Shown: positions 35,634 to 43,555 of the stretch, piece by piece
How the letters are laid out: each line of letters starts with the position of its first letter
Numbering within the stretch: the first letter of the stretch is position 1
Notes under the pieces: generated by a model
The model's input: only the letters and a program-made list of their open reading frames with translations
What the model was told of the DNA's origin: nothing
The model's database searches: none
Program-made: the position numbers and the translations under genes
NCBI GenBank assembly: GCA_023435725.1
Contig: JAEYRD010000056.1
Coordinates: forward strand, 62,001-126,000
DNA: 64,000 nt
Reading direction: 5' to 3'
DNA from: Pseudomonadota bacterium
GTDB taxonomy: Bacteria; Pseudomonadota; Alphaproteobacteria; Rhizobiales; Xanthobacteraceae

Positions 35634-37355
35634 ATGAAGCGTTGGATCGACTGGCTCCCAGGGGTGGGGACGTTCCGTCAGTATGAAGCCGCGTGGCTTC
35701 CGCACGATATCTTCGCCGGGATCGTCCTCGCGGCAATGCTGGTGCCGGTGGGAATCGCCTACGCGGTGGCGTCGGGCATGCCCGGCATCTATGGTCTTTA
35801 CGCGACGATCGTGCCGCTGCTGGTCTACGCGCTGTTCGGTCCAAGCCGCATACTCGTCCTGGGCCCGGACTCGGCTCTCGTGGGGATCATCCTGGGCGTT
35901 GTCACTCCGTTGGCCGGCGGCGATCCCCTGCGCGCCGCGACGCTCGCCGGCATGATGGCAATCGTTTCGGGAACGGTCTGTATCCTGGCGGGTCTGGCGC
36001 GCCTGGGCTTCGTCACCGAGCTTCTCTCCAAGCCGATTCGATACGGCTATATGAATGGCATTGCGTTGACGGTCCTGATCAGCCAACTGCCGACGCTCTT
36101 CGGCTTCTCGATCGAGAGCGAAGGGCCGCTGCGGAGCTTATGGGCGATCGGCGGTGCGATCCTCGATGGACGCACAAACTGGGTCGCGTTTGCGGTCGGG
36201 CTCGCCACGTTGCTCGTGATCCTGCTTCTCAAGGACAGCAAGCGGCTCCCGGGCATACTGATCGCGGTTGTCGGGGCGACGGTCGTTGTCGGTGTATTGG
36301 ATCTTGGAGCGGTTTACGGCCTGAAGGTCGTGGGTCCCCTGCCTCGGGGGTTGCCGGGTTTCGTCATTCCCTCGATCAGCTACGGCGATCTGGTCCCGGT
36401 CCTGATCGGCGGCTCCGCAATCGCGCTGGTGTCATTTGCCGATACGAGTGTGCTTTCACGCGCCTACGCCGCGAGATTGGGGGCGCGCGTCGATCCCAAC
36501 CAGGAGCTGGTGGGGCTTGGCGCCGCCAATCTGGCGACTGGCTTTTTTCAGGGATTCCCGATCAGCAGCAGCAGTTCGCGTACACCGGTTGCGGAAGCCG
36601 CCGGCGCTCGGACCCAACTCACCTGTGTCGTCGGCGCGCTTGCAATCGCCGCGCTCCTGCTGGTTGCACCCAATCTCCTTCGGCATTTGCCCAGTGCGGC
36701 CTTGGCCGCTGTGGTCATTGCCGCGGCGATCGGGCTGGTTGAGATCGCGGACCTCAAACGAATCTATCGCATTCAGCGGTGGGAATTCTGGTTGGCGATC
36801 GTCTGCTTTGTGGGCGTCGCGGTGCTCGGAGTGATTCCGGGAATAGGTTTGGCAATCGCAATCGCCATCATTGAGTTTCTGTGGGATGGCTGGCGCCCTC
36901 ACTCCGCCGTCTTGGGCCGCGCCGACGGCGTCAAAGGCTATCACGACATCAAGAGATATCCGGATGCGCGCCTTATCCCCGGGCTGGTTCTGTTTCGGTG
37001 GGACGCGCCGCTGTTCTTCGCCAACGCTGAATTCTTCAGGGAGCGTGTTCTGGATGCCGTGGAGACCTCGCCCACACCCGTGCGCTGGCTGGTCATTGCG
37101 GCCGAGCCGGTGACCAGTGTGGACGTCACGGCGTGCGACGTGGTTGCCGAATTGGACCAGGCACTGCACGCGCGGGGCGTCGAGTTGTGCTTTGCGGAGC
37201 TCAAGGATCCGGTCAAGGACAAGCTGAAAAGATTCGGCTTGTTCGCGCAGCTCGGAGAAAACTATTTCTTCCCAACCATCGGGGGCGCCGTTTCCCGCTA
37301 TCTCGAAATCAGCAATGTGAAGTGGGACGATTGGGAGGACCGAAACGAAGGTTAG
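35634..37355 (+). CDS. SulP-family anion transporter with STAS domain
   Basis: 573 aa, ATG at 35634 after GGAG. Core of about 12-14 membrane segments starting LPHDIFAGIVLAAMLVPVGIAYAVASG, with the SulP signature region GLYATIVPLLVYALFG and a substrate loop SSSSSRTPVAEAAGA. A cytoplasmic STAS domain fills about 435-560 (LVLFRWDAPLFFANAEFFRE, TSVDVTACDVV). Carries sulfate, bicarbonate or a dicarboxylate; the substrate cannot be assigned. Flanked by the decayed and intact serine hydrolase copies. Confidence 0.9.
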   Translation: MKRWIDWLPGVGTFRQYEAAWLPHDIFAGIVLAAMLVPVGIAYAVASGMPGIYGLYATIVPLLVYALFGPSRILVLGPDSALVGIILGVVTPLAGGDPLRAATLAGMMAIVSGTVCILAGLARLGFVTELLSKPIRYGYMNGIALTVLISQLPTLFGFSIESEGPLRSLWAIGGAILDGRTNWVAFAVGLATLLVILLLKDSKRLPGILIAVVGATVVVGVLDLGAVYGLKVVGPLPRGLPGFVIPSISYGDLVPVLIGGSAIALVSFADTSVLSRAYAARLGARVDPNQELVGLGAANLATGFFQGFPISSSSSRTPVAEAAGARTQLTCVVGALAIAALLLVAPNLLRHLPSAALAAVVIAAAIGLVEIADLKRIYRIQRWEFWLAIVCFVGVAVLGVIPGIGLAIAIAIIEFLWDGWRPHSAVLGRADGVKGYHDIKRYPDARLIPGLVLFRWDAPLFFANAEFFRERVLDAVETSPTPVRWLVIAAEPVTSVDVTACDVVAELDQALHARGVELCFAELKDPVKDKLKRFGLFAQLGENYFFPTIGGAVSRYLEISNVKWDDWEDRNEG

Positions 37356-37439
37356 GTCCTTTCCCGGATTTGGAGCGTGGGCGAACCGGCCTCGGTGCCG
37401 AAGCGCCAAGGCCGGTTTCGCGATTTATGGCCGTGGGGC

Positions 37440-38714
37440 CTACAGATTGCTCTCGGTGATCGCGGCGTAGACCATGCTGCGCAGCTCGCGGCGGAGCGGA
37501 TAGGCGCTCGACGGCAGAACCTGCGTCATGAAGATGGTGATCAGCTCCTCGGCCGGATCGATCCAGAACGAGGTCGTGGCCGCACCGCCCCAATTATATT
37601 CGCCGCGGCTGCCGGCGATCAGCGTTTCGGCCGGGCGCATGGTGACGGCGAAGCCGAGACCGAAGCCGATGCCGTTATACGTCGCCTCCGAGAACAGTGA
37701 GCGTGAAACGTCCGGCAGCGCCCGGTCGCCGGGAATGTGGTTGCTCGTCATCAGGGCCAGCGTCTTCGGCCCGATCAGTCTGATACCGCCGAGCTCACCG
37801 CCATTGAGCAGCGCGCGGCAGAAGGTGAGATAGTCGGCAACCGTCGAGCACAATCCGCCGCCTCCAGAGATGAAGTCGGGCGGCGACAGGAACGAGCTCT
37901 TGGTCGGGTCGTCCTGGAGCGTCAGGCCTTCGCGGCGCTGGCCGGCATGGAAGGTCATGCCGCCTCCCGGATCCGCCGAGTAGCAGGCCGCGAAGCGGTG
38001 CACCTTGGAGGCCGGCACGTGGAAATCAGTGTCAGTCATGCCGAGCGGATCGAGGATGCGCTGCTTGAGAAATTGTTCGAAGGGCATCCCCGAGATCTTG
38101 CCGATGAGGTAGCCGATCACGTCGGTCGCGACCGAGTAATTCCAGGACTCGCCCGGCGAGAACTCCAGCGGGATTTTCGCCAGGCTCTCGATCATGGTCT
38201 GCAGCGTGCCGGCTTTCTCGACCTCGCCGATCTTCTCGGCGCGATACGCGGCATCGACATTGGAGCGCTGCTGGAAGCCGTAGGTGAGGCCGGCGGTGTG
38301 GCGCAGCAGGTCGACGATCAGCATCGGCCGGGACGGCGGCCGGGTCAGGAAGGCCGGCGAGGTACCGGCGACGAACACGCCGAGATCCTTCCATTCCGGA
38401 ATGTATTTGGCGACGGGCTCATCGATCGCGACGAGGCCTTCCTCGACCAGCATCATGAAGGCGACGCTGGTGAGCGGCTTGGTCATGGAATAGATGCGGT
38501 AGATGGTGTCGTCCTTGACCGGCACCTTGCGCTCGACATCGGCAAAGCCTTGCACCGAGCGGTGGGCGATCTTGCCGCGGCGGTAGACCAGGAGCTGCGT
38601 GCCCGGGAAACGGCCGGCATCGATGTACCGGCTCTTCAGATGCGCATCGACGCGGTCGAGCGCGGCCTTGGACATGCCCACGGATTCGGGCGAGGCGGGG
38701 GTAGGGGCGAGCAT
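37440..38714 (-). CDS. Serine hydrolase of the beta-lactamase/esterase (class C-like) family
   Basis: 424 aa. The nucleophile motif S-M-T-K (Ser76-Lys79), the YSV tyrosine motif (W-N-Y-S-V), and a W-G-G-A-A-T box replacing KTG mark the EstB-type esterase group and not a true drug-hydrolysing beta-lactamase. No clear signal peptide, so probably cytoplasmic. A paralogue fragment lies about 2 kb upstream across the SulP gene. Confidence 0.88.
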   Translation of the reverse strand: MLAPTPASPESVGMSKAALDRVDAHLKSRYIDAGRFPGTQLLVYRRGKIAHRSVQGFADVERKVPVKDDTIYRIYSMTKPLTSVAFMMLVEEGLVAIDEPVAKYIPEWKDLGVFVAGTSPAFLTRPPSRPMLIVDLLRHTAGLTYGFQQRSNVDAAYRAEKIGEVEKAGTLQTMIESLAKIPLEFSPGESWNYSVATDVIGYLIGKISGMPFEQFLKQRILDPLGMTDTDFHVPASKVHRFAACYSADPGGGMTFHAGQRREGLTLQDDPTKSSFLSPPDFISGGGGLCSTVADYLTFCRALLNGGELGGIRLIGPKTLALMTSNHIPGDRALPDVSRSLFSEATYNGIGFGLGFAVTMRPAETLIAGSRGEYNWGGAATTSFWIDPAEELITIFMTQVLPSSAYPLRRELRSMVYAAITESNL

Positions 38715-38875
38715 GAGTTCCTCCGGGCAGTTTTGTCGGTAGGTTGATAGCGAAATGGCGGTCCCATTCCAAGCACGCCGCGCTTAACGCGCCCCCGCTG
38801 ACTGGTGTAGGCTGCCCTTGGAACGCATCCAAGGAGCCCGCCGGGGCCAACGAGAAAATCGCAGGCAAACGCACC

Positions 38876-39793
38876 ATGACCCAGTTCAACGAGACCGAAC
38901 TCACCGAAGCCGTCGTGACAAGCTTCGACGATACGCCGAACCCGCGCGCGAAATTCCTGCTGCAGGAATTGGTGAAGTCGCTGCACGATTACGTGAGCAA
39001 GACGGGTCTGACCTTCGAGGAATGGGAATACACGATCGATTTCCTGACCCGCACCGGCCAGAAATGCACCGACACCCGCCAGGAGTTCATCCTGCTCTCC
39101 GACGTGCTCGGCGTCTCCATGCTGGTCGATGCGGTCAACCACAGGGATCGCGAGGGCGCCACCGAGACCACCGTGCTCGGCCCGTTCTATGTCGGCGAGC
39201 ACAAGGTGACCGCGCACGGCACCGACATCTCTCCGAACAACCTGACCGGTGAGAAGATGTTCGTGCAGAGCCGCGTCACCGATCTCAACGGCAAGCCGCT
39301 GGCCAATGTCCCCGTCGACGTCTGGCATGCCGACGATGACGGCTTCTATGACTCTCAGAAGCCGAACTATGACGAGGTCGGCGCTTCGGCGCGGGCGCGC
39401 TTCATCACGGATAGCGACGGCCGCTTCTTCTTCCGCACCATCCTGCCGTGCAGTTACCCGATCCCCACCGATGGCCCGGTCGGCGAGATGATCGTGCAGA
39501 CCAAACGTCATCCGATGCGCCCGGCGCATGTGCATTTCCTGGTCAATGCGAAGGGCTACGAGCCGCTGATCACCCATGTCTTCATCGGCGGCGACAAATA
39601 TCTCGATTCCGACGTGGTGTTCGGGGTCAAGGACGACCTCATCGCCAAGGTCGAGCCGCGTAACGATCCGGCCATGCCCGATGGTACCAAGACCAACGGG
39701 CAATGGCATCTGATGACCTACGAATTCCACCTCAAGCCGGGCGGCGGCATGGCGCCGAAACCGCTGGGGACCAAGGCGGCGGAGCCGGCCTAG
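38876..39793 (+). CDS. Intradiol ring-cleavage dioxygenase (hydroxyquinol/catechol 1,2-type)
   Basis: 305 aa. An N-terminal helical dimer domain (1-100, FLLQELVKSLHDYVSKTGLT) precedes the beta-barrel. Fe(III) ligands are recognisable: Tyr in GPFYVG, Tyr in PCSYPIP, and two His in RPAHVHF. The helical dimer domain excludes protocatechuate 3,4-dioxygenase. It cleaves a catechol-type ring between the hydroxyls, feeding the beta-ketoadipate route. No maleylacetate reductase or muconate genes adjoin it, so the natural substrate is open. Confidence 0.88.
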   Translation: MTQFNETELTEAVVTSFDDTPNPRAKFLLQELVKSLHDYVSKTGLTFEEWEYTIDFLTRTGQKCTDTRQEFILLSDVLGVSMLVDAVNHRDREGATETTVLGPFYVGEHKVTAHGTDISPNNLTGEKMFVQSRVTDLNGKPLANVPVDVWHADDDGFYDSQKPNYDEVGASARARFITDSDGRFFFRTILPCSYPIPTDGPVGEMIVQTKRHPMRPAHVHFLVNAKGYEPLITHVFIGGDKYLDSDVVFGVKDDLIAKVEPRNDPAMPDGTKTNGQWHLMTYEFHLKPGGGMAPKPLGTKAAEPA

Positions 39794-39822
39794 CATGGTG
39801 TGAATCGCGCCTGCCTAGTTTG

Positions 39823-39866
39823 TGTGCGGCGCGCAAAATTTAAGCGAATCGCAAATTTGACGTGCG
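39823..39866 (+). promoter_or_regulatory. Paired-dyad upstream element of nrtABC
   Basis: A 44-base stretch with two dyads (TGTGCG-G-CGCGCA and around CAAATTTG) that matches the element at 43279 in about 34 of 44 positions. It ends 74 bp before the sigma-54 promoter. A candidate NtrC-family activator site. Confidence 0.65.
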
Positions 39867-39940
39867 TGCGGATTGCTGCGGCAATCTGGCGCGCACGCTC
39901 TAACCATCTAATTTAAAAAGACTTTTTTCAATCGTTAGCT

Positions 39941-39956
39941 TGGCATGAAGCTTGAA
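39941..39956 (+). promoter_or_regulatory. Sigma-54-type promoter of nrtABC
   Basis: TGGCATGAAGCTTGAA fits TGGCAY-N5-TTGMA (the usual -12 GC is GA). The start point would fall near 39967, about 170 bp upstream of the nrtA ATG, giving a long leader. Confidence 0.7.
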
Positions 39957-39967
39957 TCATTCAAGCT

Positions 39968-39987
39968 GACGCCATTGAAGCCGTCCC
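39968..39987 (+). promoter_or_regulatory. Conserved start-of-transcript block, nrtABC
   Basis: GACGCCA-N7-CGTCCC, 27 bases after the first base of the sigma-54 promoter. The same block occurs at 43423 with the same spacing to its promoter. Confidence 0.6.
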
Positions 39988-40037
39988 GCGAGACTTCTCA
40001 TCCGATTTGCTGACGCCGCCAGGCGGGGTTTCCCCGT

Positions 40038-40060
40038 CGTGCGTTCGCGCGCGCCTTTTT
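40038..40060 (+). terminator. UUCG-loop terminator-like hairpin in the nrtA leader
   Basis: CGTGCG-TTCG-CGCGCG (one G-U pair) followed by CCTTTTT, inside the leader and about 77 bp before nrtA. An outer stem TGACGCC/GGCGTCA (40011-40017 with 40063-40069) encloses it. This layout fits attenuation/antitermination. Confidence 0.55.
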
Positions 40061-40136
40061 CTGGCGTCACGGACGGACGGGCTGCTCGTGCGCACTGACG
40101 CAATCATTCGCAACGACGCAAAGGACGACACCGCCC

Positions 40137-41453
40137 ATGACCAAGCGCATTCGCCGGCCCTCGGATTCCGACCTGACCCGCCGTCAATTGCTGAAGGCGA
40201 CCGGCAGCACCGCCGCTCTTCTCGCCGCCGCCAAGCTGAATTTCCCCGCCGGCGCCTTCGCACAGGACGCAGGCCCCGAGGTCAAGGGCGCCAAGCTCGG
40301 CTTCATCGCGCTCACCGACGCCACTCCGCTGTTCGTGGCGAAAGAGAAGGGCATCTTCGCCAAATACGGCATGCCCGACGTCGAGGTGCAGAAGCAGGCC
40401 TCGTGGGGCACCACGCGCGACAACCTCGTGCTCGGCTCGGAAGGCAACGGCATCGACGGTGCGCACATCCTGACCCCGATGCCGTACCTGATCTCGGCCG
40501 GCAAGGTGACGCAGAACAACCAGCCCACGCCGATGTACATCCTGGCGCGCCTGAACCTGAACGGTCAGTGCATCTCGGTCGCCAAGGAGTATGCCGACCT
40601 CAAGGTCGGAATCGACACCGCGCCCTTCAAGACGGCGCTGGAGAAGAAAAAGGCCGGCGGCAAGGCCGTGAAGGCCGCAATGACCTTCCCGGGCGGCACG
40701 CATGATCTGTGGATCCGCTACTGGCTCGCCGCCGGCGGCATCGACCCGGACAAGGACATCGAAACCATCGTGGTGCCGCCGCCGCAGATGGTCGCCAACA
40801 TGAAGGTTGGCACCATGGACTGTTTCTGCGTCTGCGAGCCCTGGAATCTGCAGCTCATCCATCAGGAAATTGGCTACACCGCGATCACCACCGGCGAGCT
40901 CTGGGACAAGCATCCCGAAAAATCTTTCGGCATGCGCGCGGCCTGGGTCGACAAATACCCGAAGGCGGCGAAGGCATTGTTGATGGCGGTGATGGAAGCC
41001 CAGCAGTGGGCGGAGAAGGCCGAGAACCGCGAAGAGGCTGCAGTGATCTGCGCCAAGCGCCAGTGGATCAACTGTCCAGTCGAGGACGTCACCGACCGCA
41101 TGAAGGTCAAGTTCGACTACGGCACCGGCCGCGTGGTCGAGAACTCACCGCAGCAGATGCGCTTCTGGAAGGACCAGGCCTCCTATCCGTTCCAGAGCCA
41201 CGATCTCTGGTTCCTCACCGAGGACATCCGCTGGGGCAAGTACGAGCCTGGCTTCGATACCAAGGCGCTGATTGCCAAGGTCAATCGCGAGGACCTCTGG
41301 AAGGATGCGGCCAAAACACTTGGTGTCGCGGCCGCCGACATCCCGACCTCCACCTCGCGCGGCAAGGAGACGTTCTTCGACGGCAAGGTGTTCGACCCCG
41401 AAAATCCGGCTGCCTATCTGAAGTCACTCGCGATCAAGCGCGTTGAAGTCTGA
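40137..41453 (+). CDS. nrtA: ABC nitrate transporter substrate-binding protein
   Basis: 438 aa. An N-terminal Tat signal (TRRQLLKATGSTAALLAAAK) exports the protein folded to the periplasm. The body matches the NrtA/CmpA/TauA-like family: GFIALTDATPLFVAKEKGIF, LTPMPYLISAG, FPGGTHDLWIRYWLAAGGID and CVCEPWN. First gene of nrtABC, which in Bradyrhizobium precedes narK-bjgb-flp-nasC and supplies nitrate for assimilation. The family also includes bicarbonate binders, so nitrate is inferred from context. Confidence 0.9.
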   Translation: MTKRIRRPSDSDLTRRQLLKATGSTAALLAAAKLNFPAGAFAQDAGPEVKGAKLGFIALTDATPLFVAKEKGIFAKYGMPDVEVQKQASWGTTRDNLVLGSEGNGIDGAHILTPMPYLISAGKVTQNNQPTPMYILARLNLNGQCISVAKEYADLKVGIDTAPFKTALEKKKAGGKAVKAAMTFPGGTHDLWIRYWLAAGGIDPDKDIETIVVPPPQMVANMKVGTMDCFCVCEPWNLQLIHQEIGYTAITTGELWDKHPEKSFGMRAAWVDKYPKAAKALLMAVMEAQQWAEKAENREEAAVICAKRQWINCPVEDVTDRMKVKFDYGTGRVVENSPQQMRFWKDQASYPFQSHDLWFLTEDIRWGKYEPGFDTKALIAKVNREDLWKDAAKTLGVAAADIPTSTSRGKETFFDGKVFDPENPAAYLKSLAIKRVEV

Positions 41454-41461
41454 TGGAGCCC

Positions 41462-41483
41462 GCGGCCGCCGTCAGGCGGCCGC
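41462..41483 (+). other. Intercistronic hairpin between nrtA and nrtB
   Basis: GCGGCCGCC and GGCGGCCGC pair perfectly around GTCA, eight bases after the nrtA stop. No T-tract. Such hairpins stabilise the upstream message and raise binding protein over permease. Confidence 0.6.
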
Positions 41484-41514
41484 ATCGTCTTGTGGAGCCG
41501 GAAAGGGATTTTCG

Positions 41515-42411
41515 ATGAACATGCCTGCCACGAAGATTGAGGTCGAGACCGCGACGCCTGCTGCCGTTGCCGCGCCGGTCGTCGCGATGACACTGCGGCG
41601 GCCGCCGCGCGCCGAGACCTACGCCCGGATGGCGAGGGAGACCGCCGTGCGCGTGATCCCGCCGATCGTCGTAATCGCGCTGCTCGCGCTGGTGTGGGAG
41701 CTGGTCTGCCGCCGCGCCGGCTCGGCACTGCCGCCTCCGTCAAAGGTGTTCAAGGACACCAAGGAGCTGATCTTCGATCCGTTCTTCGACCATGGCGGCA
41801 TCGACAAGGGCCTGTTCTGGCATCTGTCCGCCAGTCTCCAGCGCGTTGCGCTCGGCTATTCTCTCTCTGCCATTGTCGGCATTGCGCTCGGCGTGCTGGT
41901 CGGGCAGTCGGTCTGGGCGATGCGGGGGCTCGATCCGCTGTTCCAGGTCCTGCGCACCATTCCGCCGCTGGCGTGGCTGCCGCTCTCGCTCGCGGCCTTC
42001 CGCGACGGGCAGCCCTCGGCGATCTTCGTCATCTTCATCACCTCGATCTGGCCGATCATCATCAACACCGCGGTCGGCATCCGCAACATTCCGCAGGACT
42101 ATCGCAACGTCGCAGCGGTGGTGCAGCTCAATCCGCTCGAATTCTTCGCCAAGATCATGATCCCGGCGGCCGCGCCCTACATCTTCACCGGTCTTCGCAT
42201 CGGCATCGGTCTGTCCTGGCTCGCCATCATCGCGGCTGAAATGCTGATCGGTGGCGTCGGGATCGGCTTCTTCATCTGGGACGCCTGGAACTCCTCGCAT
42301 ATCAGCGAGATCATCCTGGCGCTGTTCTATGTCGGCATCGTCGGCTTCGTGCTCGACCGCCTGATCGCGGGCCTCGGCAAGATCGTCACCCGCGGCACCG
42401 CGCAGAACTGA
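41515..42411 (+). CDS. nrtB: ABC nitrate transporter permease
   Basis: 298 aa, ATG at 41515 after GAAAGGGA. A polar N-terminal segment of about 45 residues is followed by about six membrane helices. The EAA-like loop lies in VAAVVQLNPLEFFAKIMIPAAAPYIFTGLRIGIG, typical of NrtB/SsuC/TauC permeases. Works with NrtC. It is 12 bp from nrtC. Confidence 0.9.
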   Translation: MNMPATKIEVETATPAAVAAPVVAMTLRRPPRAETYARMARETAVRVIPPIVVIALLALVWELVCRRAGSALPPPSKVFKDTKELIFDPFFDHGGIDKGLFWHLSASLQRVALGYSLSAIVGIALGVLVGQSVWAMRGLDPLFQVLRTIPPLAWLPLSLAAFRDGQPSAIFVIFITSIWPIIINTAVGIRNIPQDYRNVAAVVQLNPLEFFAKIMIPAAAPYIFTGLRIGIGLSWLAIIAAEMLIGGVGIGFFIWDAWNSSHISEIILALFYVGIVGFVLDRLIAGLGKIVTRGTAQN

Positions 42412-42423
42412 GGGAGAGGTTAT

Positions 42424-43218
42424 ATGACTGCCTATCTGAAGCTCGACCACATCGACAAGATCTTCACCCGCGGCGCTGCGACGACCGAGGTGCTGAAGGA
42501 CATCAACCTGACGATCGAGAAGGGCGAATACGTCTCGATCATCGGTCATTCCGGCTGCGGCAAGTCGACCCTGCTCAACATCATCGCAGGGCTGACCAAC
42601 GCCACCACCGGCGGCGTGCTGCTGGAGAACCGCGAGGTGAACTCGCCGGGACCCGATCGCGCCGTGGTGTTCCAGAACCACAGCCTGCTGCCGTGGCTGA
42701 CCGTGTTCGAGAACGTCAAGCTCGGCGTCGACAAGGTCTTCGCCAAGACCAAGACCAAGGCCGAGCGCGACGCCTGGGTGATGCACAATCTCAACCTCGT
42801 GCAGATGGCCCATGCGAGGGACAAGCGTCCTTCCGAAATCTCCGGCGGCATGAAGCAGCGTGTCGGCATTGCACGTGCGCTTGCGATGGAACCCAAGGTG
42901 CTGCTGCTCGACGAGCCCTTCGGCGCGCTCGACGCATTGACTCGCGCGCATTTGCAGGACTCGGTGATGGCGCTGCATCAGAAGCTCGGCAACACCATCC
43001 TGATGATTACCCACGACGTCGATGAGGCCGTGCTGTTGTCCGACCGCATCGTGATGATGACGAACGGACCGAGCGCGCGCATCGGCGAGGTGCTGGACGT
43101 GCCGCTCATGCGCCCGCGCAAGCGGCTCGAGCTCGCGACCAACACCACCTATCTCAAGTGCCGTCAGCGCGTGCTCGAATTCCTCTACGAGCGTCATCGC
43201 TTCGTCGAAGCCGCGTAA
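42424..43218 (+). CDS. nrtC: ABC nitrate transporter ATPase
   Basis: 264 aa. Walker A GHSGCGKST, Q-loop VVFQNHSLLPW, signature ISGGMKQR, Walker B VLLLDEPFGALD, H-loop ITHD. Close in type to NrtD/CmpD/TauB; it lacks the fused substrate-binding domain found in cyanobacterial NrtC. GGGAGAGG precedes the ATG. Followed by a 337 bp control region before narK. Confidence 0.92.
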   Translation: MTAYLKLDHIDKIFTRGAATTEVLKDINLTIEKGEYVSIIGHSGCGKSTLLNIIAGLTNATTGGVLLENREVNSPGPDRAVVFQNHSLLPWLTVFENVKLGVDKVFAKTKTKAERDAWVMHNLNLVQMAHARDKRPSEISGGMKQRVGIARALAMEPKVLLLDEPFGALDALTRAHLQDSVMALHQKLGNTILMITHDVDEAVLLSDRIVMMTNGPSARIGEVLDVPLMRPRKRLELATNTTYLKCRQRVLEFLYERHRFVEAA

Positions 43219-43278
43219 AACGCGTCGGTCATGCGTGACATGCGCCACGCCTAATTTTGAAACATCGAGCTCAATCCC

Positions 43279-43322
43279 TGTGCGACGCACAAGGATTGAG
43301 CGAAACGCAAAATTTGCGTGCG
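43279..43322 (+). promoter_or_regulatory. Paired-dyad upstream element of narK operon
   Basis: Two perfect dyads: TGTGCG-A-CGCACA (43279-43291) and ACGCAAA-A-TTTGCGT (43305-43319), centres 27 bp apart. The first is nested in a 31-base near-palindrome (43270-43300). Matches the element at 39823 in sequence and in distance to the promoter. Confidence 0.7.
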
Positions 43323-43395
43323 AAATCCCCCTGCGAAAATTTCGGGCAACTCGAATAAGCTTCTGAATTCCCAGTATTTCCCGATCGCGGACAGT

Positions 43396-43411
43396 TGGCA
43401 CGGAAGTTGAA
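43396..43411 (+). promoter_or_regulatory. Sigma-54-type promoter of narK-bjgb-flp-nasC
   Basis: TGGCACGGAAGTTGAA: a full -24 element (TGGCAC), five-base spacer and TTGAA at -12. Predicted start near 43422, about 134 bp before narK. Confidence 0.75.
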
Positions 43412-43422
43412 TTACTTTGTTC

Positions 43423-43442
43423 GACGCCAACGACGACGTCCC
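43423..43442 (+). promoter_or_regulatory. Conserved start-of-transcript block, narK
   Basis: GACGCCA-N7-CGTCCC, in the same position relative to the promoter as the block at 39968. Farther down this leader, GCCTCC-GCGT-GGAGGC forms a hairpin (about 43496-43511), and GCAACGACGCA (43520-43530) is shared with the nrtA leader (40110-40120). Confidence 0.6.
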
Positions 43443-43555
43443 TCAACATCATCAATCAGCATCGTGACTTGCCACCGGGGTGAAGCCTCGGCGCGCGCCT
43501 CCGCGTGGAGGCTGAGCCTGCAACGACGCAGCGGTGAGCCTGGAAGGGATATGCA

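Noticed and set aside
37440..38714. Antibiotic-resistance beta-lactamase
   Set aside because: S-M-T-K and the Tyr motif are present, but the third motif is W-G-G-A and the length and lack of signal peptide fit EstB-type esterases.
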